A DNA stretch of 64,000 nt, from assembly GCA_964402715.1 (NCBI GenBank), contig CAYODJ010000001.1, positions 119,235 to 183,234 of the forward strand. The letters run 5' to 3'. The notes beneath the pieces were generated by a model. It made no database searches. It had not been told where the DNA came from and saw nothing but the letters and a program-made list of their open reading frames with translations. Both the position numbers and the translations under genes were made by a program. The stretch is from CALXOD01 sp964402715. Its GTDB lineage: Bacteria > Verrucomicrobiota > Lentisphaeria > Victivallales > Victivallaceae. This document shows positions 24,672 to 33,518 of the stretch, in pieces. How positions within the stretch are numbered: the first letter of the stretch is position 1; every line of letters begins with the position of its first letter.

Positions 24672-25143
24672 TTTTCCTCAATCCTTTCTTTTTCGCGGCC
24701 ATTCTGGCTTCAATCTTTTTAAGAACATAAGGATCGTCATAATCAAGGCCTTCGTCGTCCAAATCGGCTGCGAATATGCCGAGATTCACCCGCTCCGCCT
24801 CATCCTCGAGCTCATCTTCTACGGTCGCACGTCCCTCCTCACGACGCTTCAGCTTTGCAACCCACCTGTCGTACTCCTCGATCGTCTCTTTGAAATCATC
24901 CATGTCGAGGCCGTATTCCTTGATACGCTCTACGAGCGTGTCACGCTCAAGTTCGGCTTCATGATAGTCGTTGGTGCATATCAACCCTTTGCATCCGCCA
25001 TGAGCCATGTTCCATTCATGTACAAGATCCAGAGTTTTGCTGATGCTTTTAGTCTCATTCAGATACTTCCAGAAGACTGCATCCACTTTCTGACCGTCAA
25101 CGATCACATAGTCACTGTCGCCTTCATGCTCGTTCACTTCCAT
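24658..25143 (-). CDS. Acidic hypothetical protein, first gene of the ADP-ribosyltransferase operon
   Basis: A 161-residue paralogue of the downstream gene with the same plan: SDYVIVDGQKVDAVFW, shared core, acidic linker, basic tail MAAKKKGLRKNGKA. It overlaps the downstream start by 14 bases. An early-type box lies about 96 bases before its ATG. Outside the identical core the two proteins differ at many sites (NETKSISKTLDLVHEW against NETGKLSETMRLMDEW), so one part has recently been converted or duplicated. Confidence 0.7.
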   Translation of the reverse strand: MEVNEHEGDSDYVIVDGQKVDAVFWKYLNETKSISKTLDLVHEWNMAHGGCKGLICTNDYHEAELERDTLVERIKEYGLDMDDFKETIEEYDRWVAKLKRREEGRATVEDELEDEAERVNLGIFAADLDDEGLDYDDPYVLKKIEARMAAKKKGLRKNGKA

Positions 25144-25489
25144 AATCGTGTCCCCCGGGCATTTTCTTCAACCGATGATATGTGTGTCACCTGCAACCCG
25201 TTCTTCGTCTTCATCTTCGACGGAGCGGCTGCATCTGCTTTATGAAGAGGAAAAAATTTTCGACGAAAAAATAGCATTGTCCCGAATTCTGCGGCAGGGA
25301 AGTTCCGGCGGCGAAATGTATGCGCATTTCATGGAAATCGTAAAGAATATTTCAAAAGAAAAGAGAAACAGTCTTAGCACGACTGGAGGAATGAACGGTT
25401 TTCAGAACTCGCTGGACGAAGGACGGACGTGGCCGTCGCCTCGTTGCCATATCAGGTATCCCGCCGGGCTGTCCGTCTGCGGCGGAAAG
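25144..25489. other. Intergenic region with an early-type promoter
   Basis: Contains the promoter and leader of the 25143 operon. From about 25270 to 25489 I see no gene or clear repeat. Confidence 0.5.
25239..25248 (-). promoter_or_regulatory. Early-type promoter box TCTTCATAAA (minus strand)
   Basis: Preceded on the minus strand by TCGTCGAAAATTTTTTCC. The flanks match those at 17777. Confidence 0.55.
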
Positions 25490-27337
25490 TCACGCCGTCA
25501 CCGTATCCAGTCTCCTCTTCAGCTCCGCCAGTGACAGCGCATGGTATCCGCCGTTTTCGAACATCAGCACGGAGCCGTCCTCGATTCCGTCGGCGGACGG
25601 CAGCGGCGTCGACGGTTCCGGACTCACCGGCGCCTCGGTGGCGCAGGGATAGATCATGCCGTACCAGTCGGAGGCTATGTCGGCCGCTTCATTCGACGCC
25701 GACGGATCGCCGGTCGGATCCGCGTCGGCCCTGATCACCCATCTGTAGCGGATGTAATACAGTTTCGACGCGTCGATTTCGGAGACCTCCGTCAGATCGA
25801 CCATGACGGGCCAGCCTCCGAAGCTGCTGCCGAACCCTTTCTCAGGGCAGGCGACCCAGCCGTCGCCGGTGTAGCCTCTGACTTTCCCTCCGCCGCTGCC
25901 GGCGTCGGAGGATTTCAGCAGCGGCCTGAATCCGCCTCCGCCGCCGTCCGTCTCGCTGTATTCGATTTCCAGATGCAGAGCCGATTCGCTTTCAGGACAG
26001 GTGAACATGAGCGGGCACTTCCGCGTCGGCCGTCCGTCGGACGCGCCGGGCGCGTCGGAAACGCCCGGATCGCCTTTCGGTATGCCGAATCTGAAGACGA
26101 AGACCTTGGCGGAGTCGTCGCCCTCGGCGGTCACCGACACGGTCGCGTCCCGTCCCGGCTCCAGCGTCTCCACCGTCGCCTCCGGCGTCCCGAACCCAGC
26201 GGACGCGCCGTCTCTGCCGGGTTCTCCCTTAAGCTCCGCTTTCTGTTCGTCGGTCAGCTGGTCGAAAGCGATGCCGCCTCCGCCCAGCTCGGCGAAGCTC
26301 TTTCTGGAAACCTGATAACCGCTCCGCATGAGGTCGAACGGTTCCGCCGGCACCGGCACGTCGCCTTCGGGATAGCGCAGGCCTTTCGTCCAGCGCAGTT
26401 CATCGATGGTGGCCCGGGCGCCGTCGAGCAGAAACAGATCCCGTCCCGAGACGTCGGGAACGCATTCGGCGTCGACCAGAAGCGCACCGTCCTCGTAGAG
26501 TCTGGTGCGGGTTCCGTCGAACTGCACCGCCAGAAAGTACCACTGATCCGCGTTCGGATCATCCCTGAACGTGGAGTACGTCCTGTCTCCGTTTTCGAAA
26601 TAGAAACCGTCTCCGGCGACGCGCATCATGATCCGGAAGCCGCCGCCGTCTTCTCCGAACGACAGGAGCGTCTGCTCTAGCGCCGTCATCGGCGAATCCA
26701 GTTTCACAAAGAATTCCAGCGTCCATGCGTCGGCGCGGAAGGCGTCCGACCACGGGATCTTCAGCGCATGTTTTCCGCCGGAGCAGGTGTCCGCATGAAT
26801 GCCGTTTCCGAACCTGCCGGCGACGATGCTGGGCGTCGCCTCCAGCGCCTGCGGTCGGTTCAGTCCCGTCTCGTCACTGTATGTCTCGTCGTCGAAGTGC
26901 ATGAGCAGCAGCGTACAGTCCTCGACCGGTCTCCCGAGAAACACCACGGGATTGCCCGTCAGGTCTTCCGGGACGGAACCGGGAGGGGGAAGCAGGCATC
27001 CGCCCCCGGTTTCGATTTCGACGTCGCCCGTTTCATCCGGAGTCACGCCGTTGACGCTCTTCACGCTGCCGCTGCCGACTTCTATGCCGTCGTAGGTGAG
27101 TCTCCCTCCGGAATCCGACAGCTTCTCCAGCGCGTCCATGTTGGCATGCGCGTGCGACTTCCGCACGGCGTCCGCGATCTGCTCCGGGGTCGTCCCGTCG
27201 GATACGGGAAAGTCCGCCTCGGTCAGCACTCTGGATTTCTTCCAGAATAGAGCGTCGTCATCGTACGTCAGATCGTCCGACGCGAAGAACTTCCGCCCGT
27301 CCAGACTGCTGGCTCCGCCTATTCTCAGGATCGTCAT
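25490..27337 (-). CDS. Tail fibre/adhesin with LamG domain and short collagen-like stretch
   Basis: A 615-residue protein. Residues about 1-110 form a fibre-shaft start. About 135-345 is a LamG/concanavalin-like sandwich (LLLMHFDD, GRFGNGIHAD, WTLEFFVKLDS, DQWYFLAVQFDG, ATIDELRWTKGLRYPEGD), typical of glycan binding. It is followed by a short GEPGRDGASAG stretch and a C-terminal domain from about 455 containing GGWPVMVDLTEVSEIDASKL. That end is shared with the 29020 fibre. It ends the fibre operon after two smaller fibre proteins. Probably a host-binding tail protein. Confidence 0.8.
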   Translation of the reverse strand: MTILRIGGASSLDGRKFFASDDLTYDDDALFWKKSRVLTEADFPVSDGTTPEQIADAVRKSHAHANMDALEKLSDSGGRLTYDGIEVGSGSVKSVNGVTPDETGDVEIETGGGCLLPPPGSVPEDLTGNPVVFLGRPVEDCTLLLMHFDDETYSDETGLNRPQALEATPSIVAGRFGNGIHADTCSGGKHALKIPWSDAFRADAWTLEFFVKLDSPMTALEQTLLSFGEDGGGFRIMMRVAGDGFYFENGDRTYSTFRDDPNADQWYFLAVQFDGTRTRLYEDGALLVDAECVPDVSGRDLFLLDGARATIDELRWTKGLRYPEGDVPVPAEPFDLMRSGYQVSRKSFAELGGGGIAFDQLTDEQKAELKGEPGRDGASAGFGTPEATVETLEPGRDATVSVTAEGDDSAKVFVFRFGIPKGDPGVSDAPGASDGRPTRKCPLMFTCPESESALHLEIEYSETDGGGGGFRPLLKSSDAGSGGGKVRGYTGDGWVACPEKGFGSSFGGWPVMVDLTEVSEIDASKLYYIRYRWVIRADADPTGDPSASNEAADIASDWYGMIYPCATEAPVSPEPSTPLPSADGIEDGSVLMFENGGYHALSLAELKRRLDTVTA

Positions 27338-27341
27338 CGTG

Positions 27342-27971
27342 TCATGCCTGGTTGAATGATTGCACCGTGTTCCGGAATCCCAGGTGATCCAGTCCGAGCG
27401 ATCCCCGGAAGTCGCAGCGATACAGATCCGCCACCTCCGCGTCCGACAGGATTCTGTCGTACATCAGCAGATTCACCAGCCGGGCGCCGCTGTCGATCGT
27501 CACGGTCGTGCGGTATGTCGTGGCATACGCGCAGCTCGATTCGGAAACGCCGACTCCGTCGTGGAAGAAGCGGTATCGGGAACCGTCCTTCGTCAGCGCG
27601 AAAGTGAAATGCTCCTCGCGGGGATGCGAGAACATTGTTCCTTCGCCGCTGCTGAAGCGGTACGCGGCGTCATCCAGCTCCAGCCAGAGCCCTCCGGTCA
27701 GTCTGTCGCCGAAGACGAGTGGATACCGCGTCCGGCCGGTGAAGCAGATGCTCATCGAGAATCTCTCCGCGTTGATCGGACTTCTGTCGAGAACCAGAAC
27801 GCCGTCGGATATGCCGTCCGTCCAGAAGCTGATTCCGCTTCCGCAGTCGAAAGTGTTGCCGACCCTGTCGGCGAATCTGGTTCCGTCGGCCGAACAGCCG
27901 GAGTCGATCCGGCAGGACGGCGCGTCGGGGATCCTCGTCTCAACTTCCGGGCTGATTATCTCTTTCCTCAT
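27342..27971 (-). CDS. LamG/concanavalin-like fold protein
   Basis: A 209-residue protein with a beta-sandwich pattern: FSMSICFTG, GGLWLELDDAAY, HFTFALTKDGSRYRFFHDG, then VNLLMYDRILSDAEVADLY, which is the usual closing strand and helix of LamG-like domains. It overlaps the tiny gene before it by 32 bases and lies four bases before the larger LamG fibre. It probably serves as an accessory adhesin of the tail. Confidence 0.75.
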   Translation of the reverse strand: MRKEIISPEVETRIPDAPSCRIDSGCSADGTRFADRVGNTFDCGSGISFWTDGISDGVLVLDRSPINAERFSMSICFTGRTRYPLVFGDRLTGGLWLELDDAAYRFSSGEGTMFSHPREEHFTFALTKDGSRYRFFHDGVGVSESSCAYATTYRTTVTIDSGARLVNLLMYDRILSDAEVADLYRCDFRGSLGLDHLGFRNTVQSFNQA

Positions 27972-28065
27972 ACATGTCTTCCAGAGAACGGAAGGAACTC
28001 ACCTTGCCGAACTCGTTGAATCCGGCGCTCCGCGCGTCCGAATCGCTTCTGATGCTCTTGATCAT
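27940..28065 (-). CDS. 41-residue protein in the fibre operon
   Basis: Starts MIKSIRSDSDARSAGFNEFG. The ATG at 28065 overlaps the upstream stop codon (ATGA), and the gene runs into the LamG-like gene. It is hydrophilic, with no motif. Support comes from the coupled start and the tight operon spacing. Confidence 0.5.
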   Translation of the reverse strand: MIKSIRSDSDARSAGFNEFGKVSSFRSLEDMYEERDNQPGS

Positions 28066-28364
28066 AACTCCACCACGTTCGCGACGGCTTCGATCAGGTG
28101 GCTGTCGGAGCTGACATACAGCTTGTGTCCGTTCGGAATCACGACGAATCCCTCCCACAGCATCACATAGTTGTACGCGGTCAGGTTGACCCTGATCCTG
28201 CCGTATTCGGCGTCGTCGGCGTCTTTGCGGACGACGTCGACCACGGCGGCGTCGGAGCCGGAGATCAGTTCGAGACTCTTTATCACGGTGGAACCGCCGC
28301 TTCCCGTGAGAACCAGCGTCTCCACGCCGCCGTCCGTCTTCACATGATGATTGGTTATGTTCAT
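28062..28364 (-). CDS. Small beta-rich fibre-operon protein
   Basis: A 100-residue protein with alternating strands (VETLVLTGSGGSTVIKSLEL, KLYVSSDSHLIEAVANVVEL), no cysteines and no signal. Its size and composition fit a small virion or fibre-associated protein. It lies five bases after the 28370 gene and overlaps the next start by ATGA. Confidence 0.65.
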   Translation of the reverse strand: MNITNHHVKTDGGVETLVLTGSGGSTVIKSLELISGSDAAVVDVVRKDADDAEYGRIRVNLTAYNYVMLWEGFVVIPNGHKLYVSSDSHLIEAVANVVEL

Positions 28365-28369
28365 TCAGT

Positions 28370-28642
28370 TCACCCGAACGTCAGCGCGTACATGACGGCT
28401 TCCGCCGCAGTCAGTCCGCCGGTGGTGTTTCTGCCCGCCTCGCCGTGGAAGAAGCGCACTTTCCATGTCCCGGAGACGACGGCTCCGGCGAGATCCGCCT
28501 CCACGCCGTCGGACACTCTCCGCTGCGCGGCTAACACTAGATTCCCCGCCGAATCCTCCAGCGCGAATCCTCCGACGACGGCGTCCCGCACAAGCAGTCT
28601 GCCCTCGGTCAGATCGTCCGCCGTGAACGAAAAATCTTCCAC
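28370..28642 (-). CDS. Small fibre-operon protein, first gene
   Basis: A 90-residue protein with strands suited to a small beta domain (LLVRDAVVGGFALEDSAGNL, TWKVRFFHGEAG) and a helical end. A late-type box at 28692-28706 precedes it. It may be a base or chaperone piece of the adhesin encoded downstream; no family recognised. Confidence 0.65.
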   Translation of the reverse strand: MEDFSFTADDLTEGRLLVRDAVVGGFALEDSAGNLVLAAQRRVSDGVEADLAGAVVSGTWKVRFFHGEAGRNTTGGLTAAEAVMYALTFG

Positions 28643-29019
28643 TGCTGAACTCTCCTTGCCCTGGACGTTTGAAAACAGCTTTCCAATATTAGGCCAGCAA
28701 ATAACGGCGGACTTTCTTTTGCCGCGTCTCGTGACGTCGGAAATGCGTAAGCGGGGATTTCCCCCGGAGGACGGCGCATTTTCCCGGGGCAGGGGAGCGC
28801 ATTGACCTTTCTCCAGGCCGAAGCGTGGCGCGTGTTCCGGCGCGGGCGCCGTGCTCGGGACGCTTCCGAGGACGGTCGCGGCCTGACAGTATGATTCAGC
28901 GTGTGATCACGCGATGCGCGTCAGAATTCCTTCTCGCAGCGTGATTCGGCGGATCCGCCGGTCGTCTGACTTTTCAGATGAAACTCAGTCTCCGACATTC
29001 CGGCTCTTGAATCCGCGCG
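28643..29019. other. Intergenic region between the two fibre operons
   Basis: Holds the late-type box at 28692-28706 and a 14-base perfect palindrome CGGCGGATCCGCCG at 28947-28960, downstream of the 29020 fibre gene. I see no gene in it. Confidence 0.5.
28692..28706 (-). promoter_or_regulatory. Late-type promoter box before the small fibre operon
   Basis: The minus strand reads CGTTATTTGCTGGCC, about 50 bases before the ATG at 28642. It is a partial match to the consensus. Confidence 0.4.
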
Positions 29020-31182
29020 TCATTCAGCGGCGGGTGCCGTCCCGGACGTCCTGGCGGCTCCGGCCTGTTTCACGGCGTCAAGTTTCTCCGAAAGCTCTTC
29101 CAGAGTGATCGCCGTATACCTGCCGTCCGCGAAGAACAGCACGCTGTTCTCTTTCAGATCCGACACGGACGGCAGCGGTGTCGACGGGCCTGAGCTCACA
29201 GGAGCTTCCGTGGCGCACGGGTATACCATGTGATACCAGTCGGAGAACGTGTAATCGGAATCGTCCACACTGTCAACCCATGCGGTCGGGTCTATGTCCC
29301 CGCCGTTCCGGATCGCCCAGCGGTATCGGATGTAGTACAGCTTCGATGCGTCTATTTCAGAAACATTCGCCGTATCGACCATGACGGGCCAGCCTCCGAA
29401 AGGAGATTCGATTCCGTCCGTGTTTCCGGTGACGAACCTGACCCATCCTCCGCCGGCGTTGCAGTACACTTCGTGAATGTTCTGCGTCAGCCTTGTGTCA
29501 ACAAGCGTCCGGTACGTCGGCTCTTCCGCGTCCGCCTCGGCGTATTCCACAATCAGATACAGCGCCTTCTCGTTCTCCGGGCAGGTGAAGAGCAGAGGAG
29601 GCTTGCGCACCGATACGGTCTCCGCGCCGCCGTCTCCCCGCGCTCCTTTCGGTATCCCGAAACTGAACTGGAAAACCTTTGCCGTATCCGGGGAATTTTC
29701 GTCGACCGTGACCTCGGCGGTGGCGTTCTGATCCGCTTCCAGCGTCTGCACCGACGTCGTCGGCTTTCCGAAACCTGCGGAGACGCCGTCTTTCCCGTTT
29801 TCTCCCTGAATTCCCCGATCGCCCTGTTCGCCCTTCGGCAGCTGCAGCGTGAAAGCGATATCCTGTGCGCCGTCCGCGCCGTCGGTGACACTTGCGCTGC
29901 CCGAAGCCGATCCGGCCGGTTCGGCCGTAGTCACGGTCACTGTGACATTGCCGATCTTCGCATCTCTGCCTTTTTCGCCCGGCTGTCCGTTCTGACCCGC
30001 CGCGCCCGGTTCGCCTCTCGGTATTTTGAAGCTGAGCTTCTGCACCGGCGACTCGCCCTCGACGGTGACCGCGCCTTCCTCGGCGGAATCGACGAACTCC
30101 ACCGTGCCGATCGAAAGCACGTTGGGCGCCCCGGCTTCGCCCTGCGCTCCGGGCGGGCCCGGATCGCCGTCTTTCCCGTCCTCGCCTTTCACACCCTGTT
30201 CGCCCTGCGGGCCTCTGGGCAGCGAAAAAGTGAACGTCATGTTCTGCTTTCCCGTTTCGCCGTCGTCGGTGACCTCGGCGGTTCCGGAGGCGGCTCCGTC
30301 GGCGCTCTCCAGCGTGTTCACCGTGACGGTCACCTCGCCGATCTTCCCGTCTCTGCCCGCAGGTCCCTCCGGGCCGGCGTCGCCTCTGTCGCCTTTCGGG
30401 ATTCTGAACTTGAACGTCAGATTCTTGGTGTTGTCGCCCGTCGTCTCGTCGACGGAATCGTTCGCAGCGACTTCCACTGCGGCCTCGCCGTCCTCCGCCG
30501 TCTCGGTCTCGACGGTGATCGCGCCTATCTTCGCGCTTTTCCCGTCGGATCCCGCCGGGCCCTGAACGCCGGGCTCGCCTTTGAGCATCCGCTTCTGCTC
30601 CTCGCTGAGCTCTATCGTGGCGTTCTTCAGATCCTTGATTCTCGCGATTCTGTTGCCGTCGGCGAAGTCGTCGCCGTCGGAATCGGCGTAGTAGACCCCG
30701 TCAGGATTGATCGCGACACGCGTGCAGCTTCCGTTCGGATCATGGGAGTACATCTGGATATGCCGTCTGTCGCTTCCGTCGGTGAGGGAGACGCAGCTCG
30801 TCACTCCGGAGGCGTTCGTGAACGCCATCTTGCCGCCGTCGGCCATGTTTCTGAACGTCGCGGCGCCCTTGTCGGAGACGTGCTCGCCGATCATGTCCAG
30901 ATCGGTTTTGTTGGCGTGATCGTGCATTCCGGCTCTGAGTTCGTCGTAGCCGTCCACGCCGATGGTGACGGTTCTGTTCTCCGTGTCGAAATGCAGAACG
31001 CAGCCGTCCTGTGTCCTGAGCGTGACGCCGCCGGTGATGGCGTCGTCTCCCTCGGCGCTCCTGACGGTGAACACGCCCGCGTCCAGAACGGGCTTTATCC
31101 GTTCCAGAAGCGAATATTCCGCGTCGGCTATCTTCCAGTCTCCGACGAACTTGATGTTTCCATGCTGAGTGAAGAAGGACAT
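29020..31182 (-). CDS. Large collagen-like tail fibre
   Basis: A 720-residue protein. Residues 1-195 form a fibre-attachment and shaft region. From about 205 to 535 come several Gly-X-Y runs (GEPGVQGPAGSDGK, GDRGDAGPEGPAGRDGK, GPQGEQGVKGEDGKDGDPGP and others), alternating with 40-60-residue strand-rich spacers that end each time in a similar PKG or PRG pattern. The C-terminal domain from about 545 matches the end of the 25490 protein (FGGWPVMVDTANVSEIDASK, then IYPCATEAPVS-type residues). Such proteins trimerise through the collagen-like segments and place the terminal domain for receptor binding. It has a late-type box at 31221-31232. Confidence 0.85.
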   Translation of the reverse strand: MSFFTQHGNIKFVGDWKIADAEYSLLERIKPVLDAGVFTVRSAEGDDAITGGVTLRTQDGCVLHFDTENRTVTIGVDGYDELRAGMHDHANKTDLDMIGEHVSDKGAATFRNMADGGKMAFTNASGVTSCVSLTDGSDRRHIQMYSHDPNGSCTRVAINPDGVYYADSDGDDFADGNRIARIKDLKNATIELSEEQKRMLKGEPGVQGPAGSDGKSAKIGAITVETETAEDGEAAVEVAANDSVDETTGDNTKNLTFKFRIPKGDRGDAGPEGPAGRDGKIGEVTVTVNTLESADGAASGTAEVTDDGETGKQNMTFTFSLPRGPQGEQGVKGEDGKDGDPGPPGAQGEAGAPNVLSIGTVEFVDSAEEGAVTVEGESPVQKLSFKIPRGEPGAAGQNGQPGEKGRDAKIGNVTVTVTTAEPAGSASGSASVTDGADGAQDIAFTLQLPKGEQGDRGIQGENGKDGVSAGFGKPTTSVQTLEADQNATAEVTVDENSPDTAKVFQFSFGIPKGARGDGGAETVSVRKPPLLFTCPENEKALYLIVEYAEADAEEPTYRTLVDTRLTQNIHEVYCNAGGGWVRFVTGNTDGIESPFGGWPVMVDTANVSEIDASKLYYIRYRWAIRNGGDIDPTAWVDSVDDSDYTFSDWYHMVYPCATEAPVSSGPSTPLPSVSDLKENSVLFFADGRYTAITLEELSEKLDAVKQAGAARTSGTAPAAE

Positions 31183-31220
31183 GGCATCCGGCTCCTTAAG
31201 TTGAACTTATGTAACAATGC

Positions 31221-31232
31221 GCGGAAAATAAC
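31221..31232 (-). promoter_or_regulatory. Late-type promoter box before the collagen-like fibre
   Basis: The minus strand reads GTTATTTTCCGC, 39 bases upstream of the ATG at 31182. Confidence 0.6.
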
Positions 31233-31346
31233 AACCGCAAAAGATTCTTCCCGCTCACGTGCGGCTGCGGTTCGGCAGACCGTCATCGATGACGGGAAGA
31301 CGCTCCCGGGGCGGCGGAGAGACGTGCGCGGTCTGTGAGCGGTCTT

Positions 31347-31370
31347 GCGCCGCATGCATGCCTGCGGCGC
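31347..31370 (-). terminator. Hairpin after the 31379 fibre gene
   Basis: A perfect 8-base stem (GCGCCGCA with TGCGGCGC) and an 8-base loop, nine bases after the stop codon of the minus-strand fibre gene. There is no T-run, so it may be a weak terminator or an RNA-stabilising hairpin. Confidence 0.4.
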
Positions 31371-31378
31371 CCGATGCG

Positions 31379-32596
31379 CTAGGGATTCCCGTCGGCAGAC
31401 CCGCTCACGGCGACCGACTCGACGGGTTTCGCGTACACCACGTGCCATGTTTCATCCTCGGTCAGCGGCTTCGAGCCGAAATCGGCGGAAAGCGTGGTGG
31501 TACAGTCCGTCGCGTCCGAGCTGTACCTGATCTCCGGATAGATCACGCCTCGAGCGTCGCTGACGTGCATCACACGTCCGGGAATGGTTTCCGAACTCCA
31601 CTGTCCGGAAGTGCCTCTGCCGATTTTCACCGTGACGGAGACCAGCTGCACAGCCGTCTCCAGAGACGCCCGGACCGACTCTGCAGCCTCCGCCGCAGCG
31701 GAGGCGGCGGCTTCCTGAACTCCGGATACTCTGAAGCCGTCGGGACCTACCGTCAGGAATTTCTCGCTGCCGGGATCGACTTTTCCGGAAAAGCTGCCGC
31801 CGTCTTTTGAAAGACCGTCGCCCGCAGTGTACACGTCCACGAGGCCGTTAAGATCGACCGAAGTCGCCGAGGACGTGCCGTCGGCCAGATTGAAGTTGAA
31901 CGTCAGTCTGTGGCTGTCGGCGTCGTAGGCGGCGCTGCTCAGAAAGCGATCCTTCTCTATCTGGATGCGGCTTCCCAGTTCCGTCTCCCCGTCGCCGCCC
32001 ACAAGGGCGTATTCCCTGCTGATGTTCGCGCCGAGACCGTCCGTGAAAGCTTTCAGCTGCACTGCGGTTCTCAGACCGTCGTCGGACTGTGCAAGGACTT
32101 TCTCGGCGGCATCAAGCTTCAGCGTGACGATCCTGTCGGCGCCGTCGGCGGCGACGGCGATCGCTCCGTCGCCGGCGACGCTGATCGCGCTCTCCCGCAG
32201 CTGTCTCACGGAATCCTCGGCGTTCTTCACGCGTCCGCTGAGACCGCTTCCGTCGTCTCTGCCCACATATTCCCAGATTTCGTTCAGATCCTCGCCGCCC
32301 GTCTTCAGCAGCGTCCACTCGTCGTTGTCATAGCGGTAGAAATATATGCGGCCGTCGCCGGGGACCACGGGACAGACGGAGCTGACTTCCGCGTCGGCGG
32401 GGAGCTCGTCCGCGCTGGCTACCATGCTGAGCATGGCTCCGTCCGCGTGCACGCGCAGCGCGTCCTTTCCGGGATCGAAGACGGCGTTCATGTAGTCCTG
32501 CGTGGAATAGTACCCCATGGACGTGCGCAGAGCGCCGCTGCGGTTTCTGAACACTCGGTTGAAGATGTCCTGCGTCTGTAGATATTGTTTCGGCAT
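31379..32596 (-). CDS. Tail fibre shaft protein
   Basis: A 405-residue protein with a structured N-terminus (IFNRVFRNRSGALR, GYYSTQDYMNAVFD), then a segment naming features of fibre shafts: repeated Ala/Asp/Gly strands, a heptad stretch around AEKVLAQSDDGLRTAVQLKA and a short Ala-rich helix (EAAASAAAEAAESVRASLE) before the C-terminal strands. No enzymatic motif. It is the first gene of the fibre region, behind a late-type box at 32638-32654. Confidence 0.75.
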   Translation of the reverse strand: MPKQYLQTQDIFNRVFRNRSGALRTSMGYYSTQDYMNAVFDPGKDALRVHADGAMLSMVASADELPADAEVSSVCPVVPGDGRIYFYRYDNDEWTLLKTGGEDLNEIWEYVGRDDGSGLSGRVKNAEDSVRQLRESAISVAGDGAIAVAADGADRIVTLKLDAAEKVLAQSDDGLRTAVQLKAFTDGLGANISREYALVGGDGETELGSRIQIEKDRFLSSAAYDADSHRLTFNFNLADGTSSATSVDLNGLVDVYTAGDGLSKDGGSFSGKVDPGSEKFLTVGPDGFRVSGVQEAAASAAAEAAESVRASLETAVQLVSVTVKIGRGTSGQWSSETIPGRVMHVSDARGVIYPEIRYSSDATDCTTTLSADFGSKPLTEDETWHVVYAKPVESVAVSGSADGNP

Positions 32597-32637
32597 GTTC
32601 CCGGACTCCGGATGATTCTGATTCTCGTCTGAAAATC

Positions 32638-32654
32638 GGCGGAGTATAAATGTC
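32638..32654 (-). promoter_or_regulatory. Late-type promoter box before the 32596 fibre gene
   Basis: The minus strand reads GGACATTTATACTCCGC, about 42 bases before the ATG. Confidence 0.5.
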
Positions 32655-32967
32655 CGGCGGCAAAGCGCGTCGCGGGAAAATTCACTTTATTTTTGACTGA
32701 AATACCTTATCATATGTCAAAACAGCGGTTATATTATAGAAAATCCGCTGAAAGACATTCCGCTTCCGGAAACCGGAGCCGTGTCGGCGCATGGTTTCCC
32801 ATGCCGGCGGAACGTGAAGATTTCGCCGCATGAACCGGGAGACGCGGGATGCTCCGCGCGGAGGCGGGTATGATCGGGCCGACGACCGTCGGAAGCGGAC
32901 GATTCCGCGCCCGGGCCGCGTGGCGGACAAACCGGAATATTCAAAATTTTTCCGAGATTTCTCCGAC

Positions 32968-32977
32968 GCTTCAGATA
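32968..32977 (+). promoter_or_regulatory. Early-type promoter box, variant GCTTCAGATA
   Basis: Preceded by TTCAAAATTTTTCCGAGATT, as in the better copies, and about 57 bases before the ATG at 33034. Confidence 0.55.
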
Positions 32978-33033
32978 TTCGGTGAAGGGAGACGCGTAGG
33001 CGGCCCTGAGAACCAGAAGCGAGGAGCGCAGAA

Positions 33034-33444
33034 ATGAAGCACGACGATGAAATCCAGAAAATCCAGTCCCAGATCGAAGCCAAGAACAGGAAAATCAGAC
33101 AGCTGCGGGATCGCATCGCGATTTTGAAAAGAAGGAACATCATACGCATCGGCGTCGCGAAAGAGAGGAACATAGATCTGAAGAACGTATCTCCGCTGGA
33201 AATCTACAACGTCCTCGGATACGAGGAAGGCGACAGATTCTTCTGGGACGTATACGAGAAATTCCATGACGCCGAGGAGCTGATCGGCGATCTCAAGTTC
33301 GGCATCAGAGATCTTCAATATGACGTCGAGGCGCTGGAATATCAGATGAACTTGAAGAAGCGGCAGTCCGAAATGCGTTCGGAGATCTGCGGTGCGATGC
33401 ACGATTTCCTGAATGCATGGCGCGACGCGATGGCGAGAGGATGA
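33034..33444 (+). CDS. Coiled-coil early protein
   Basis: A 136-residue protein with a coiled-coil front (EIQKIQSQIEAKNRKIRQL) and a second helical hairpin toward the end (DLQYDVEALEYQMNLKKR). The middle is mixed, with VSPLEIYNVLGYEEGDRF. There is no catalytic motif, and it is likely a small oligomeric early protein. It is followed within 80 bases by the 33519 gene. Confidence 0.65.
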   Translation: MKHDDEIQKIQSQIEAKNRKIRQLRDRIAILKRRNIIRIGVAKERNIDLKNVSPLEIYNVLGYEEGDRFFWDVYEKFHDAEELIGDLKFGIRDLQYDVEALEYQMNLKKRQSEMRSEICGAMHDFLNAWRDAMARG

Positions 33445-33518
33445 GCGACGCCGTTATAATCGCTCTTATTCCAGATACCCGCACCGGTGTGAGCAACTTA
33501 TTACCGAAAGGTCAAATC

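Larger units (their letters stand above)
32597..33033. other. Divergent intergenic region with both promoter types
   Basis: The late-type box (minus) at 32638-32654 and a diverged early-type box (plus) at 32968-32977 lie back to back here. Nothing else is recognisable between about 32700 and 32930. Confidence 0.5.
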
